Below are positions 34,950 through 44,514 of a stretch of DNA of 64,000 nt, piece after piece. Position 1 is the stretch's first letter, and every line of letters begins with the position of its first letter. Under the pieces are notes generated by a model. The model saw nothing but the letters and a program-made list of their open reading frames with translations. It searched no databases and was not told the DNA's origin. Source of the DNA: JABFWF01 sp035539135 (GTDB lineage Bacteria > Pseudomonadota > Gammaproteobacteria > Xanthomonadales > Xanthomonadaceae); NCBI GenBank assembly GCA_035539135.1, contig DATLJD010000006.1:108047-172046 (forward strand), given 5' to 3'. The translations under genes were made by a program, and so were the position numbers.

Positions 34950-36510
34950 CGGACTTGGCGCGGCCGCCTTCGCCGCCTTGCGTCGCGGCGACTGGCCTGC
35001 CGCCCGCTCGCTCGCCGCCGCGTGGCTGGCCCGCGCGCCCGCCGATGCCGACGCCCACTTCGTCGCCGGTGTCGCGGCCACGCGCCAGAACCAGCCGCGG
35101 CAGGCGCTCGAATTCCTGCGCCGGGCGGCGATCCTGCGTCCGCACTGGCCGGAAGCCCTGGCGGAACTGGCGCGCGCCTGCGTGACCCTGGGGCAAGCGC
35201 CCGCCGCGATCGAATTCGCCGACCAAGCGATGGCGTCTTCGCCGACGGACGCCGCGACCCTGGACATGCTGGGCGTGATCTACGGACAGGCCGGGCAGCA
35301 CGCGAAGGCGCTCGCCGCGTTCGAAGCGGCGGTCGCGCGCGCGCCCGACAGTGCCGCCAGCCACTTCAACCTCGGCACGACGCTGGCCTTCAGCGGCCGG
35401 ACCGAGGCGGCGGAAGCCGAGTACGAAGCGTGTCTTGCGCGCAATCCGCGTTTCTGGCGCGCCTACCATTTCCTGGCGCAGGCGCGGCGCCAGACCGCCG
35501 ACCGCAACGTCCTGGACCGGCTGCTGGCCGCCGTGCCTTCGGCCGATACCGTGGAGGCACGTTTCTACCTGCACATGGCGCTCGCCAAGACCTGCGAGGA
35601 CCTCGGCCGGCATGCGGATGCCTTCGCGCACCTGCTGGCCGGCAAGTCGGCCGGCGCGACCGGGCGCGGCTACACGAGCGCGCGCGACGAGGCGATGTTC
35701 GTGACCCTGGCGCGCGCCGCTCCCGATCCGCTGCCGCCGCCCTCGCAGGACGTGGCGCCCCCGATCTTCGTGATCGGCATGCCGCGTTCCGGCACGACGC
35801 TGGTGGAACGCATCCTCTCCAGCCATCCGCAGGTGCGGTCGGCGGGCGAGCTGCGCGATTTCATGGTCGCCCTGGACCGCGGGACGGGCGGCGTGCCCGG
35901 CTTTGTCTTCAACCCGGCGTTCGCCGATGCCGCGCGCGGGGTCGACTGGCAGGCGGTCGGCCGAGACTACCTCGCGAGCACCCGCCACCTGCACGGCGGC
36001 GCCCGCCATTTCGTCGACAAGCTCCCGCACAACTTCCTGTTCGCGGGGTTCATCGCCCGCGCCCTGCCCGAGGCGAGGATGATCTGCCTCCGCCGCGATC
36101 CCGTGGATACCTGCCTCAGCAATTTCCGCCAGGTCTTCGCCCTGGATTCGCCGTACTTCGACTATTCCTTCGACCTGCTCGACACGGGGCGGTACTACCT
36201 CATGTTCGAGCGCCTGATGGCGCATTGGCGGGAGTTGCTCCCCGGACGCATCCTCGAGGTGCAATACGAGGACCTGGTCGATGACCAGGAGGCGCAGACC
36301 CGGCGGATGCTGGCGTTCTGCGGGCTGCCATGGGACGACGCCTGCCTGCGCTTCGAACGCAACGAGGCACCGGTGGCGACCGCCAGCGCGGTGCAGGTGC
36401 GCGCGTCGATCAACCGTTCCTCGATCGGCCGCTGGAAGCACTACGCGCCGCAACTCTCCGGCCTGCTGGAGCTGCTCGCCCGCGAAGGGGTGGCGCCGCG
36501 CGAGCCCTGA
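34942..36510 (+). CDS. TPR-containing sulfotransferase (second of three)
   Basis: A 522-residue paralogue of the previous gene, starting at GTG 34942 inside its last codons. It has TPR repeats (about 5-240), then the PAPS loop IGMPRSGTTLVERILSSHP (PRSGTT at 281-286), AGELRDF, DKLPHNFLFAG and LRRDPVDTCLSNF. The C-terminal halves of the two proteins are very alike, including FDYSFDLLDTGRYYL, while the TPR halves differ more. This suggests tandem duplication with divergence of the part likely to choose the partner. The substrate is unknown. It converges with the third copy, 25 bp away. Confidence 0.88.
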   Translation: MHDGLGAAAFAALRRGDWPAARSLAAAWLARAPADADAHFVAGVAATRQNQPRQALEFLRRAAILRPHWPEALAELARACVTLGQAPAAIEFADQAMASSPTDAATLDMLGVIYGQAGQHAKALAAFEAAVARAPDSAASHFNLGTTLAFSGRTEAAEAEYEACLARNPRFWRAYHFLAQARRQTADRNVLDRLLAAVPSADTVEARFYLHMALAKTCEDLGRHADAFAHLLAGKSAGATGRGYTSARDEAMFVTLARAAPDPLPPPSQDVAPPIFVIGMPRSGTTLVERILSSHPQVRSAGELRDFMVALDRGTGGVPGFVFNPAFADAARGVDWQAVGRDYLASTRHLHGGARHFVDKLPHNFLFAGFIARALPEARMICLRRDPVDTCLSNFRQVFALDSPYFDYSFDLLDTGRYYLMFERLMAHWRELLPGRILEVQYEDLVDDQEAQTRRMLAFCGLPWDDACLRFERNEAPVATASAVQVRASINRSSIGRWKHYAPQLSGLLELLAREGVAPREP

Positions 36511-36517
36511 CCCGCGC

Positions 36518-36535
36518 CCGGCGCGGCCGCGCCGG
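36518..36535. other. 18-bp perfect palindrome between convergent sulfotransferase genes
   Basis: CCGGCGCGG-CCGCGCCGG fills most of the 25-bp gap between the two convergent genes. There is no T-run on either side, so it may be a weak bidirectional terminator or only a GC-rich spacer. Confidence 0.35.
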
Positions 36536-38143
36536 TCAGTCGCCCAGCGCCGCGCGCAGGGGTTCCAGGCGGTCGCGGTAACGCTCCCAGCCGCCGAGGC
36601 CGCGGGTGTGGATGGGCTGGCGCACCTGGGCGCTGCTCAGGGTGGCCACCGACGCGGCGTTGCCGCCGTGGTCGAGCATCGCGGGCTCGAAGGGCAGGCC
36701 GCAGGCGGCGAGCAGGCGCCGGCAGGTCGCCTCCGTGTCGCGGACGAGATCGGCGTAGGACACGTCGATCACGAAGCCCGGCGCCACGTGTTCCCAGTGC
36801 CGCATCAGGCGGCGGTACTGACGGTGGTGGTGGGCGAGGGCGGCGAGGTCGTAACTGTAGGCGTGGCCGTCGCCGAACAGCGCCCGGTAGTTGGAGAAGC
36901 ACACGTCCATCGGGTCGCGGGTGATGTGCACGACCTTCGCGTGCGGCAGCGCGCGGCGGATCAGGCCCACCAGCATGAAGTTCGTGGGCAGCTTGTCCAC
37001 GTAGCAGGGCTTGCCGTGCGCGCGCCAGCTGCTCTGCTCGAGGTAGCGCCGGCCGAGTAGGCCGAAGTCCAGGGTGGCGATGTCGTCCAGCAGTTGCCGG
37101 TCCAGGATCTCCCGCCCGTGGCGGTCGGCGACCCAGCGCAGCTGCAGCGGCAGGTCGCGCAGCTCGCCCGCGGAGGCGATCGCCGGGTGGCTGCCGAGGA
37201 GGCGTTCCAGCAGGGTCGTGCCGGAACGCGGCAGGCCGACCACGAAGATCGGCGTGGGCCCGGCGAGGTCCGCCGCGGGCCCCGCCAGCAAGGACGCGTC
37301 GAAGCGCGCGATGATCGCATCGAACAGGCGGGTTTCCGCTTCCGCGTCGTAGGGCAGCCGCTTCGCCATCACCGCGTTCGCGCGTTGCAGCGCGGCCCAC
37401 GCCCCATCCAGGTCGCCGAGGTCCTCGAGCTCCTTGTACAGGGCGAACTCCATCGCCGCCTGCGCTTCGCTCCCCGGCTCCACCGTCGCGAGCCGTTCGC
37501 GCAGGACAGCGACGTGGTTGGCGCCCGCCGTCTGGGTGCGGATCCGGGCCAGCGAGAGAGGCAACCGGCCCGGGAACCGGTCGCGGCGCAGGCCCGCCTC
37601 CATTTCAGCTTCCGCCTCGGCCAGTCGGCCGGTGAACTGCAGTTGCAGGGCGTGGAAGTAGTTCGCCTCGGGAGCGTCGTGGCCGGCCGCGCGCGCGCGT
37701 TCCATCAGCTCCAGCGCCTGCGCGTGCAGTCCCAGTCCGTGGAAGATGTGGGCGAGCGCGGTCAGGAACGCACCGTTGCGGACCTCGCGGGTCAGCGGAT
37801 GGGCCAGGCAGGCGCGCACGGCGTTGACCTCGCCCAGCCGCGACAGGCCCTGCGCGACCCGCACCAGCAGGGCCGGGTCGCGGTCGAGCGTCGCCGCCGC
37901 GCGGGCGAGTTCGACGGTCGCCTCGCGCACCTTGCCCTCGGCGAGCACGATGCCCGCCAGCAGGGTGTGCGCGCCGGCATGTCCGGGATGCGTTTCCAGC
38001 AGCGCGTGCAGCTGGGTACGCGCGACGTCCATCCGGCGTTCCACGATGCTGCGCTGCGCGGCGTCCCACAGCGCGCGTGGATCCTGTCCGGAGGGATTCG
38101 ATGCGATCGGCGGCATGGTCGAAGTGGAAGTCAGGGGCGTCAC
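36536..38143 (-). CDS. TPR-containing sulfotransferase (third of three)
   Basis: A 535-residue protein on the opposite strand to the other two. The start is GTG 38143, which overlaps the rsxB stop as GTGA; an ATG nine codons later is an alternative. TPR repeats occupy about 25-260. The catalytic domain shows [19 protein letters not shown] (PRSGTT at 305-310), [19 protein letters not shown] and [18 protein letters not shown]. It is clearly more distant from the other two than they are from each other. The substrate is unknown. Translational coupling to rsxB is unexpected and probably just reflects gene packing. Confidence 0.87.
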   Translation of the reverse strand: MTPLTSTSTMPPIASNPSGQDPRALWDAAQRSIVERRMDVARTQLHALLETHPGHAGAHTLLAGIVLAEGKVREATVELARAAATLDRDPALLVRVAQGLSRLGEVNAVRACLAHPLTREVRNGAFLTALAHIFHGLGLHAQALELMERARAAGHDAPEANYFHALQLQFTGRLAEAEAEMEAGLRRDRFPGRLPLSLARIRTQTAGANHVAVLRERLATVEPGSEAQAAMEFALYKELEDLGDLDGAWAALQRANAVMAKRLPYDAEAETRLFDAIIARFDASLLAGPAADLAGPTPIFVVGLPRSGTTLLERLLGSHPAIASAGELRDLPLQLRWVADRHGREILDRQLLDDIATLDFGLLGRRYLEQSSWRAHGKPCYVDKLPTNFMLVGLIRRALPHAKVVHITRDPMDVCFSNYRALFGDGHAYSYDLAALAHHHRQYRRLMRHWEHVAPGFVIDVSYADLVRDTEATCRRLLAACGLPFEPAMLDHGGNAASVATLSSAQVRQPIHTRGLGGWERYRDRLEPLRAALGD

Positions 38144-38622
38144 GCTAGCACGTCATGCGCGCCACCCGGGCGCGCGCCGTTGTCCCCGGATGCGATGCCC
38201 TCGCGCACGGGCGCCGCCATCGAAACGGGGGTCAGGACGATGCAATCCACCGGGCAGGCCGGCACGCACAGCTCGCACCCGGTGCACAGGGGTTCGACGA
38301 CGGCGTGCATCAGCTTGCTGGCACCGACGATGGCGTCGACCGGACAGGCCTGGATGCATTTCGTGCAACCGATGCAGTCGTCCTCGACGACGAGCGCGAC
38401 CTGCGGCGGCTTGTGCGCGCCGCGCGTGCGGTCGTAGGGCACGGGCGCCAGCCCGAGCGCGAGCGACAGGGTGCGGGCACCGGCGTCGCCGCCGGGCGGA
38501 CAGCGGTCGGGGCCCGCGTCACCGCGCGCCATCGCCTCCGCGTAGGGGCGGCAGCCCGCGTAGCCGCACTGGCCGCACTGGGTCTGCGGCAGCAGGCGGT
38601 CGATGCGTTCGACGGGATCCAT
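38140..38622 (-). CDS. rsxB: RnfB/RsxB-type ferredoxin without membrane anchor
   Basis: A 160-residue protein from ATG 38622. It starts directly with the [4Fe-4S] domain [21 protein letters not shown]...RCPPGG, then two ferredoxin motifs, [12 protein letters not shown] and [12 protein letters not shown]. The usual N-terminal membrane helix of RnfB is absent, and no other rnf genes are near. Xanthomonads are known to carry such a short RnfB next to metG. It probably works as a soluble electron carrier. A further upstream ATG at 38670 is possible, but [11 protein letters not shown] is the family start. Confidence 0.87.
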   Translation of the reverse strand: MDPVERIDRLLPQTQCGQCGYAGCRPYAEAMARGDAGPDRCPPGGDAGARTLSLALGLAPVPYDRTRGAHKPPQVALVVEDDCIGCTKCIQACPVDAIVGASKLMHAVVEPLCTGCELCVPACPVDCIVLTPVSMAAPVREGIASGDNGARPGGAHDVLA

Positions 38623-38677
38623 CGTTGCGGTGCGTGCGGGCCACGGAACGCGAATCGCGTCGTGCGGCAAGGCCGCC

Positions 38678-40726
38678 CTACTTCACCGGCATGCCGGGCT
38701 GCGCGCCCTGGTCGGCGTCCAGCAGGAACAGGCCGCCGCCGTCGAAGCCGGCGGACAGGATCATGCCTTCGCTCAGCCCGAAGCGCATCTTGCGCGGCGC
38801 CAGGTTGGCGATGAAGACGACGCTGCGGCCGACCAGCGCGGCGGGATCGCCGTAGCTGGCGCGGATGCCGGAGAAGATCTGGCGGCGACCGAGGTCTCCG
38901 GCGTCGAGCTCGAAGCGCAGCAGCTTGTCCGAGCCTTCGACGGCCTCGCACACCAGCACCTTGCCGATGCGCAGGTCGAGCCTGGCGAAATCGTCGATGC
39001 CGATGGTCGCGGCGCGCTCCGGCGCGGCAGCCTGCGGCTTGGCGTCCGCGGCGGGCTTCGCGCCCGCCTGCGGGGCGAGGGTGTCCTTGCTGGCTTCGGT
39101 CATGGCGTCGATCTGCTTCGGGTCGATGCGGGTGAACAGGGGGACGTAGTCGGCGATGCGGTGGCCGAGCAGCGGCGCCTCGAGGTCGCTCCAGCGGGCC
39201 ACCGGCGCGCGCAGGAAGGCTTCCGCCTGTTCCGCGACCCGCGGCAGCACCGGCTTGAGCATGCCGGTCAGCACCCGGAACAGGTTCAGGCCCTGGGTGC
39301 ACACCGCCTGCAGTTCGGCGTCGGCGCCGTCCTGCTTCGCGATCACCCACGGCTTGCGCTCGTCGATCCAGCGGTTGGCCTCGTCGGCCAGGCCCATCAC
39401 GATGCGCAGCACGTGCGCCGCCTCGTTGCGCGCGTAGGCCTCGGCGACCGCCGGCAGCTGCGCGGTGAAGCGCGCGAACATCGCCGGCTCGGGCAGGGCG
39501 TCGGCGAGCCTGCCGTCGAAGCGCTTGCCGATGAAGCCGGCGCAGCGGCTGGCGAGGTTGGCGAACTTGCCGACCAGGTCGCTGTTCACCCGCGCGACGA
39601 AGTCGGCGAGGTTGAGGTCGACGTCGTCCACGCCGCCGCCGGTCTTGGCCGCGAAGTAGTAGCGCAGCGCCTCGGCGGGCAGGCCGACGTCCAGGTACGT
39701 CCGCGCCATCACGAAGGTGCCGCGCGACTTCGACATCTTCGCGCCGCCCACGGTCAGGTAGCCGTTGACGTGCAGCCGGGTCGGCGCGCGCAGGCCGGCG
39801 CCGTGCAGCACCGCCGGCCAGAACAGGCCGTGGAAGGTGACGATGTCCTTGCCGATGAAGTGGTGCAGCTCGGCTTCGCTGCCGGCGGCGAGCAGGGCGT
39901 CGAAGTCGGCGCCGCGCGCCTCGCACAGCGCCTGCAGGCTGGCCAGGTAGCCGATCGGCGCGTCCAGCCAGACGTAGAAGTACTTGCCCGGATGGCCGGG
40001 GATCTCGAAGCCGAAATAGGGCGCGTCGCGCGAGATGTCCCAGGCGCGCAGGCCGCCCTCGCCGTCGAGCCATTCCTGCAGCTTGGCCTTGACGCCCGGC
40101 ACCGCGACGTCGCCGGCCAGCCACTCGCGCAGGAAGGCCTCGAAGCGCCCAACCTCGAAGAAGAAATGCTCGGACTCGCGCAGTTCCGGCGCGACGCCGC
40201 TGAGCACCGAACGCGGATCCTTGAGGTCGGTCGGCGCGTAGGTCGCGCCGCAGTGCTCGCAGTTGTCGCCGTACTGGTCGGGGGTGCCGCAGTTGGGGCA
40301 GGTGCCCTTGACGTAGCGGTCGGGCAGGAACATGCCCTTGGCCGGGTCGTAGAACTGGGCGACGCTGCGCCGGGCGATGTGGCCGCCGGCGTCCAGCTTC
40401 GCGTAGATCGCCTCGGTCAGCGCGCGGTTGCGCGCCGAGTTGGTCGAGTCGTAGTGGTCGAAGGCGACGCCGAAGTCGGCGAAGTCGTGCTCATGGCCGG
40501 CCTGGATGCCGGCGATGAACTGCTCGGGGGTGACCCCGGCCTTCTCCGCGGCGAGCATGATCGGCGTGCCGTGGGTGTCATCGGCGCACACGAAGTGCAC
40601 CGTGTCGCCCGCCATCCGCCGCGCGCGCACCCAGATGTCGCCTTGGATATAACCCACCAGGTGGCCCAGGTGGAGCGCGCCGTTGGCGTAGGGCAGGGCG
40701 CAGGTGACGACGGCGGTGCGGGGCAT
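38678..40726 (-). CDS. metG: Methionyl-tRNA synthetase
   Basis: A 682-residue class I synthetase from ATG 40726. HIGH motif in [11 protein letters not shown]; zinc knuckle [18 protein letters not shown]; the KMSKS motif is [13 protein letters not shown]-terminal tRNA-binding domain (about 580-682; [24 protein letters not shown]) gives the dimeric, E. coli-like form. It charges initiator and elongator tRNA-Met. Eight codons of extra open frame upstream are not needed. rsxB follows 55 bp downstream. Confidence 0.96.
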   Translation of the reverse strand: MPRTAVVTCALPYANGALHLGHLVGYIQGDIWVRARRMAGDTVHFVCADDTHGTPIMLAAEKAGVTPEQFIAGIQAGHEHDFADFGVAFDHYDSTNSARNRALTEAIYAKLDAGGHIARRSVAQFYDPAKGMFLPDRYVKGTCPNCGTPDQYGDNCEHCGATYAPTDLKDPRSVLSGVAPELRESEHFFFEVGRFEAFLREWLAGDVAVPGVKAKLQEWLDGEGGLRAWDISRDAPYFGFEIPGHPGKYFYVWLDAPIGYLASLQALCEARGADFDALLAAGSEAELHHFIGKDIVTFHGLFWPAVLHGAGLRAPTRLHVNGYLTVGGAKMSKSRGTFVMARTYLDVGLPAEALRYYFAAKTGGGVDDVDLNLADFVARVNSDLVGKFANLASRCAGFIGKRFDGRLADALPEPAMFARFTAQLPAVAEAYARNEAAHVLRIVMGLADEANRWIDERKPWVIAKQDGADAELQAVCTQGLNLFRVLTGMLKPVLPRVAEQAEAFLRAPVARWSDLEAPLLGHRIADYVPLFTRIDPKQIDAMTEASKDTLAPQAGAKPAADAKPQAAAPERAATIGIDDFARLDLRIGKVLVCEAVEGSDKLLRFELDAGDLGRRQIFSGIRASYGDPAALVGRSVVFIANLAPRKMRFGLSEGMILSAGFDGGGLFLLDADQGAQPGMPVK

Positions 40727-40808
40727 GGGCTGCAGTGGCGCGCGAAACACGGCCGGTGATTATCGCACGCGGCCCGCGCGCGCCCGATTGGCCGGCCGGA
40801 GAAAGGAA

Positions 40809-40831
40809 AAGGCCCGGGCATGCCGGGCCTT
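40809..40831 (-). terminator. Terminator after the DUF2147 gene
   Basis: A perfect 9-bp stem (AAGGCCCGG/CCGGGCCTT) with a 5-nt loop is followed on the minus strand by TTCCTTTC. It sits between the DUF2147 stop and the metG start. Confidence 0.75.
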
Positions 40832-40855
40832 TCCTTGAAGCGAAAAGCCGCGCGC

Positions 40856-41278
40856 CTACTCGCGCACCCACACCTGCTGGCGGCAGATGAAGGCGATGCA
40901 TCCGGACATGCCGAGCTTGTCGGGCCCGAGCATCTCGACCTTGGCCTTGTAGGTCTTGCCCTTGGCCGGATCGAGCACGGTGCCGCCGGTCCATTCGTCG
41001 TCGTCCGCGCGCAGGCCCCACAGGATGGTCATGCCCTTGACCGGCTTGTCCTTGTTGGCGCCTTTGCACTTGTCGCAGGTCGGGTTCGGGCCGCGATCCG
41101 AATGCAGGATCTCGACCACCTTGCCCTGCAGCGTGCCATTGGCGGCCTGGGTGATCTCGACGATCGACTTCACCTTGCCGGTCTCGTCGTCGATGGTCTT
41201 CCAGCGGCCTTCCGGACCGGTCTGGGCGAAGGCCACCAGCGGCAGCGCCGCGAGCAGGCCGATCAGTAACTTGCGCAT
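40856..41278 (-). CDS. DUF2147 family exported protein
   Basis: A 140-residue protein from ATG 41278, with a GGAGGGGAG ribosome binding site just upstream. A signal peptide (1-19, ending AFAQ) precedes the DUF2147 core: GRWKTIDDETGKVKSIVEI, GTLQGKVVEIL, CDKCKGANKDKP, GMTILWGLR and GCIAFICRQQVWVRE. The fold is a lipocalin-like barrel in related structures, and the role is unknown. The protein has two Cys pairs that may form disulfides. It is monocistronic, with terminators on both sides. Confidence 0.88.
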   Translation of the reverse strand: MRKLLIGLLAALPLVAFAQTGPEGRWKTIDDETGKVKSIVEITQAANGTLQGKVVEILHSDRGPNPTCDKCKGANKDKPVKGMTILWGLRADDDEWTGGTVLDPAKGKTYKAKVEMLGPDKLGMSGCIAFICRQQVWVRE

Positions 41279-41410
41279 GCTCCCCTCCCGAGGGACTTGG
41301 GCCGGGCGGCAGCCGCCCGGTTGCCGCAGTTATACCGCATCCGCCTGCGTATGGAGCAGGCGGCCGCGGCCCGTTCAGCGCACATGGCGCCGGCGTGGGC
41401 GGCGGCCCCA

Positions 41411-41440
41411 AAAAAGAAACCCCGCCTCGCGGCGGGGTTT
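41411..41440 (-). terminator. Strong terminator after the TonB-dependent receptor
   Basis: A perfect 10-bp stem (AAACCCCGCC/GGCGGGGTTT) with TCGC loop. On the minus strand it is followed by CTTTTT, ending the receptor transcript 29 bp after the stop. Confidence 0.9.
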
Positions 41441-41468
41441 AGATACAGCATCGAAAACGGCTTGGCGA

Positions 41469-44354
41469 TCAGTCCGCCTTGCCGAAGTTCCAGCGACCTT
41501 CCACGTAGAACGCCCGGCCGTAAACGTCGAACATGTCGGCGTTGTACGGAGCGCCGCTCAGGCCGTTGTAGGAACCCACGTCCATGTCGGGCATCTTGTT
41601 GAACAGGTTGGTGACGATGAACGACAGCTGCACGTCCGGCGTCACGTCCCAGTTCACGCTGGCATTGTAGGTCGTGTACGAGCTCACGCGACCGCCGCCC
41701 GGATGGTCGAAGCCATCGAGGTTCGTCCAGGCGATGTAGTTGCCCGTCGGCCCGATGTAGTTCGCGTACAGGGTGGTGGTCCACGCGTCCTTGCTCCACG
41801 CCAGCGACGCATTGGCGCGGTAGTTCGGATCGCGGCTGTAGTAGCCGTTGTTCAGCAGGTCGATGACCGGATCGGTCGGGTAGGTCTGCTGCTCGTGCTT
41901 CAGGTTCCGGGTCCACGAACCGTTGAGCTTCAGGTCACCCCACGCGCCCAGGCTCTGCACGTAGTTCAGGTCGACGGTGACCGCGTTGAGCACTTCGCGC
42001 GCAACGTTGATCTTGGTCACGTAGATCGACTGGACGTCGCCGAGCGCGTCGCGCGTGATCTGGTCGAACGCCGCCTGGCAGGTACCCGAGTTCGGGTCCA
42101 GCAGGCCGGTACCGCCCTGCGCCACCGGGGTGCAGTTCATCTCGTCGCGCATCAGCTGATCGATGCTCTGCTGGGCGACCTCGTTCTTGATGTTCCAGTG
42201 GTGGTAATCGGCACCGATCGAGAACTTCGCGGTCGGGGCCCACACCACACCGTAGCTCCACACGTCCGCGGTGATCGGCTCCAGGTCGAGGTTGCCCGAC
42301 TGGGTACCGAAGAACTGCGGCTGCGCGGTGTTCGAACCGAGGTCGGCGACGCAGTCGGCGAAATCGTCGATGCCGTAGCCGGCGGCGTTACAGGTCAGGT
42401 AGTCGTTGGTGAAGCTGTAGAAGCCGCTGAGGCCCTGGAACTGGTCGGCCAGGGTCGGCGCCTTGAACGCGGTGCCGTACTTGCCGCGGAACAGCAGGGT
42501 TTCGAACGGACGGTACTCGATGCCCAGCGCGTAGGTCGGCTTGGACACCTTCTCGCCTTCGGCCTTGAAGCTGTCGTAGCGGCCGGAGATCGAGATGGTC
42601 AGCGGATCCCACACGGGCAGGCGCATTTCGCCGGTCACCGCGTAACGGCTGCGCGAGCCGCTGCCGCTGATCGAGGTGGTGCCCCAGATTTCGGACTCGA
42701 GGGTCACCGGGTCCGGGATCAGGCGGGCGTCAGGCTGGTAGTCCCAGCCCTGGGTGCCCGTTTCCACCGCGATCGCGATACCGGCGTCGCCGCCCGGCAG
42801 CGAGAACAGCGCACCGTTGGTCACCTGCGCGCGCAGCATGTTGTCGTAGGTGCGGCTGTGCGAACGGGTGCGACCGGTGAAGCTGTTGAACACGTCGACC
42901 GGGATGATGTTGTAGAACGCCGCATAGTCCGGGCGGTAGATCGCATAGCCGCTGGTGGTGCCGAGCAGCGGGCCGAGGATGTTGTCCTCGAACCAGTCGT
43001 TGATCGGATCCGCCAGGCGGGCGAAGCTGTTCTCGGTCAGCTTGTACTCGGTGCGGGTCAGGCCGACGTCGTAATCCCAGTTCGAGTCGCCGAACACGCC
43101 GTTGGCGCCCAGGGTCAGCGCGTAGGACTGGCTGTCGTTGCGGTCCATCGACCGCTCCCAGCCGCCCATGTCCTCGGGCATGAAGGCGCGCTGCAACTGC
43201 ATGAAGTCGCCGATGTCCGGATCGATGAAGTAGCCCCACTTCACGCTGGTGCCCCACCAGGTGTAGTTCGAGCCGATGTGGTAACGGGTCGATTCCTTGC
43301 TGTACAGGAGGTCGCCGTACAGCTGGACGTTGTCGTTCACGTCGAAGGTGGCGTGCGTGTAGATCTGCCCGCTTTCCTTGCCGTTCTTCAGGGTGCGGTA
43401 GCCCGGGGTGTAGAACGAACCGCAGTACGGCTCGGGCTGGCCGGCGCGGGTGCGCAGACCCTCGGTGCCGTTGAAGCCGCTGGCCACGCCGGCGCAGTTG
43501 TTCGGGTCCTGGAAGATGTAGCCCGAGTAGTAGCCGATGACCAGGACGTCGCGGCTCGCGACCGGCGGCGAGGTGCCCTCGGTGTTGAACTGCTTGGTCA
43601 GGTCGCGCTGGTAGCCCCAGATCGGATCGCGGTTCTCGAACTGCGCGCCGAACAGCATGTTGAAGCGGCCATCCTCGCTGCCGAAGCTGGTCGCCAGGCT
43701 GGCGCGCTTGCTCTCGCCGCCGCCCTCGTCGTACCAGCCGTAGCGGCCGCTGATGACGGTGCCGTCGACCTTCTTCTTGAGGATGATGTTGATGACGCCG
43801 GCGATCGCGTCCGAGCCGTACAGGGAGGACTGGCCGCCCGGCAGGATCTCGATGCGCTCGACCAGGTCGATCGGAATGCCGCTGATGTTGTTGAAGACGT
43901 CGGAGCCGTTGTACAGCGCCGGGTAGTTCGCCATCGGGCGGCCGTCGATCAGGTACTTGGTGTAACCCGGATTCAGGCCGAACAGGCTGTTGGTCTCGGC
44001 GCCCTGGGTGAACGAGGCGGAGGTCTGGTTGCCCTGCACGCCACCGGTGGCGAACGAGCTGTCATGCAGTGCTTCCTGCACGCTGCTGAAACCGCGGGTC
44101 TGCAGATCCTCGGCCGAGATCACGGTGACCGGCTTGAAGGTCTCGATCTCGGTCTGCGGGATCAGCGAACCCGTCACGATGACCTTGTCGAGCGTGCTGG
44201 CCTTGGTGTCCGAGCTCGTCGCCGAGGTCTGGTCCTGGTCCTGTTGCGCGTTCGCGTCCTGTGCGAAGGCGGCGCCGGTGACCGGCATGAGAAGCGCGGC
44301 GAACAGTGCAGCGCTCAGACGGCTGGGTTGCAGCCCGTTGCCCTTTGTTGCCAT
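41469..44354 (-). CDS. TonB-dependent receptor
   Basis: A 961-residue outer-membrane transporter from ATG 44354. A signal peptide (1-31, ending GAAFA) is followed by a Gln/Ser/Thr-rich stretch. LDKVIVTGSLIPQTEIE acts as the TonB-box region, then comes the plug domain (about 55-185; EDLQTRGFSSVQEAL, DLVERIEILPGGQSSLYGSDAIAGVINIILKK in part) and a large beta-barrel ending in an aromatic-rich strand near the C-terminus. The size and sequence type match the xanthomonad receptors that import carbohydrate, peptide or polyphenol breakdown products. No substrate enzymes are linked here. A palindrome 106 bp upstream may be the operator. Confidence 0.92.
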   Translation of the reverse strand: MATKGNGLQPSRLSAALFAALLMPVTGAAFAQDANAQQDQDQTSATSSDTKASTLDKVIVTGSLIPQTEIETFKPVTVISAEDLQTRGFSSVQEALHDSSFATGGVQGNQTSASFTQGAETNSLFGLNPGYTKYLIDGRPMANYPALYNGSDVFNNISGIPIDLVERIEILPGGQSSLYGSDAIAGVINIILKKKVDGTVISGRYGWYDEGGGESKRASLATSFGSEDGRFNMLFGAQFENRDPIWGYQRDLTKQFNTEGTSPPVASRDVLVIGYYSGYIFQDPNNCAGVASGFNGTEGLRTRAGQPEPYCGSFYTPGYRTLKNGKESGQIYTHATFDVNDNVQLYGDLLYSKESTRYHIGSNYTWWGTSVKWGYFIDPDIGDFMQLQRAFMPEDMGGWERSMDRNDSQSYALTLGANGVFGDSNWDYDVGLTRTEYKLTENSFARLADPINDWFEDNILGPLLGTTSGYAIYRPDYAAFYNIIPVDVFNSFTGRTRSHSRTYDNMLRAQVTNGALFSLPGGDAGIAIAVETGTQGWDYQPDARLIPDPVTLESEIWGTTSISGSGSRSRYAVTGEMRLPVWDPLTISISGRYDSFKAEGEKVSKPTYALGIEYRPFETLLFRGKYGTAFKAPTLADQFQGLSGFYSFTNDYLTCNAAGYGIDDFADCVADLGSNTAQPQFFGTQSGNLDLEPITADVWSYGVVWAPTAKFSIGADYHHWNIKNEVAQQSIDQLMRDEMNCTPVAQGGTGLLDPNSGTCQAAFDQITRDALGDVQSIYVTKINVAREVLNAVTVDLNYVQSLGAWGDLKLNGSWTRNLKHEQQTYPTDPVIDLLNNGYYSRDPNYRANASLAWSKDAWTTTLYANYIGPTGNYIAWTNLDGFDHPGGGRVSSYTTYNASVNWDVTPDVQLSFIVTNLFNKMPDMDVGSYNGLSGAPYNADMFDVYGRAFYVEGRWNFGKAD

Positions 44355-44459
44355 CAGTGAATCCCCTGATCGGATTTAAGAAAATGCCGGTTGCCCGGCG
44401 GGGTATCCCAACTTGTGGTTGGTCTTTTCGCGAGTTGTCGTCATACCGACTTTCCGACC

Positions 44460-44474
44460 TTAACATAGTGTTAA
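44460..44474. promoter_or_regulatory. AT-rich palindrome between the TonB-dependent receptor and mrp
   Basis: TTAACA-TAG-TGTTAA is a perfect dyad in the 160-bp gap between two divergent genes. It lies 106 bp from the receptor ATG and 41 bp from the mrp TTG. It stands out in a very GC-rich background and looks like an operator or the AT-rich core of a promoter. The regulator is unknown. Confidence 0.5.
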
Positions 44475-44514
44475 AGGGCCTGTCACACCCCCTGTCCCCA
44501 CGCGAGAAAGCGCC

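Noticed and set aside
41935..43257. Several long open frames within the TonB-dependent receptor gene
   Set aside because: They are alternative frames on the same strand with Arg/His-rich translations; the 961-residue barrel explains the region fully.
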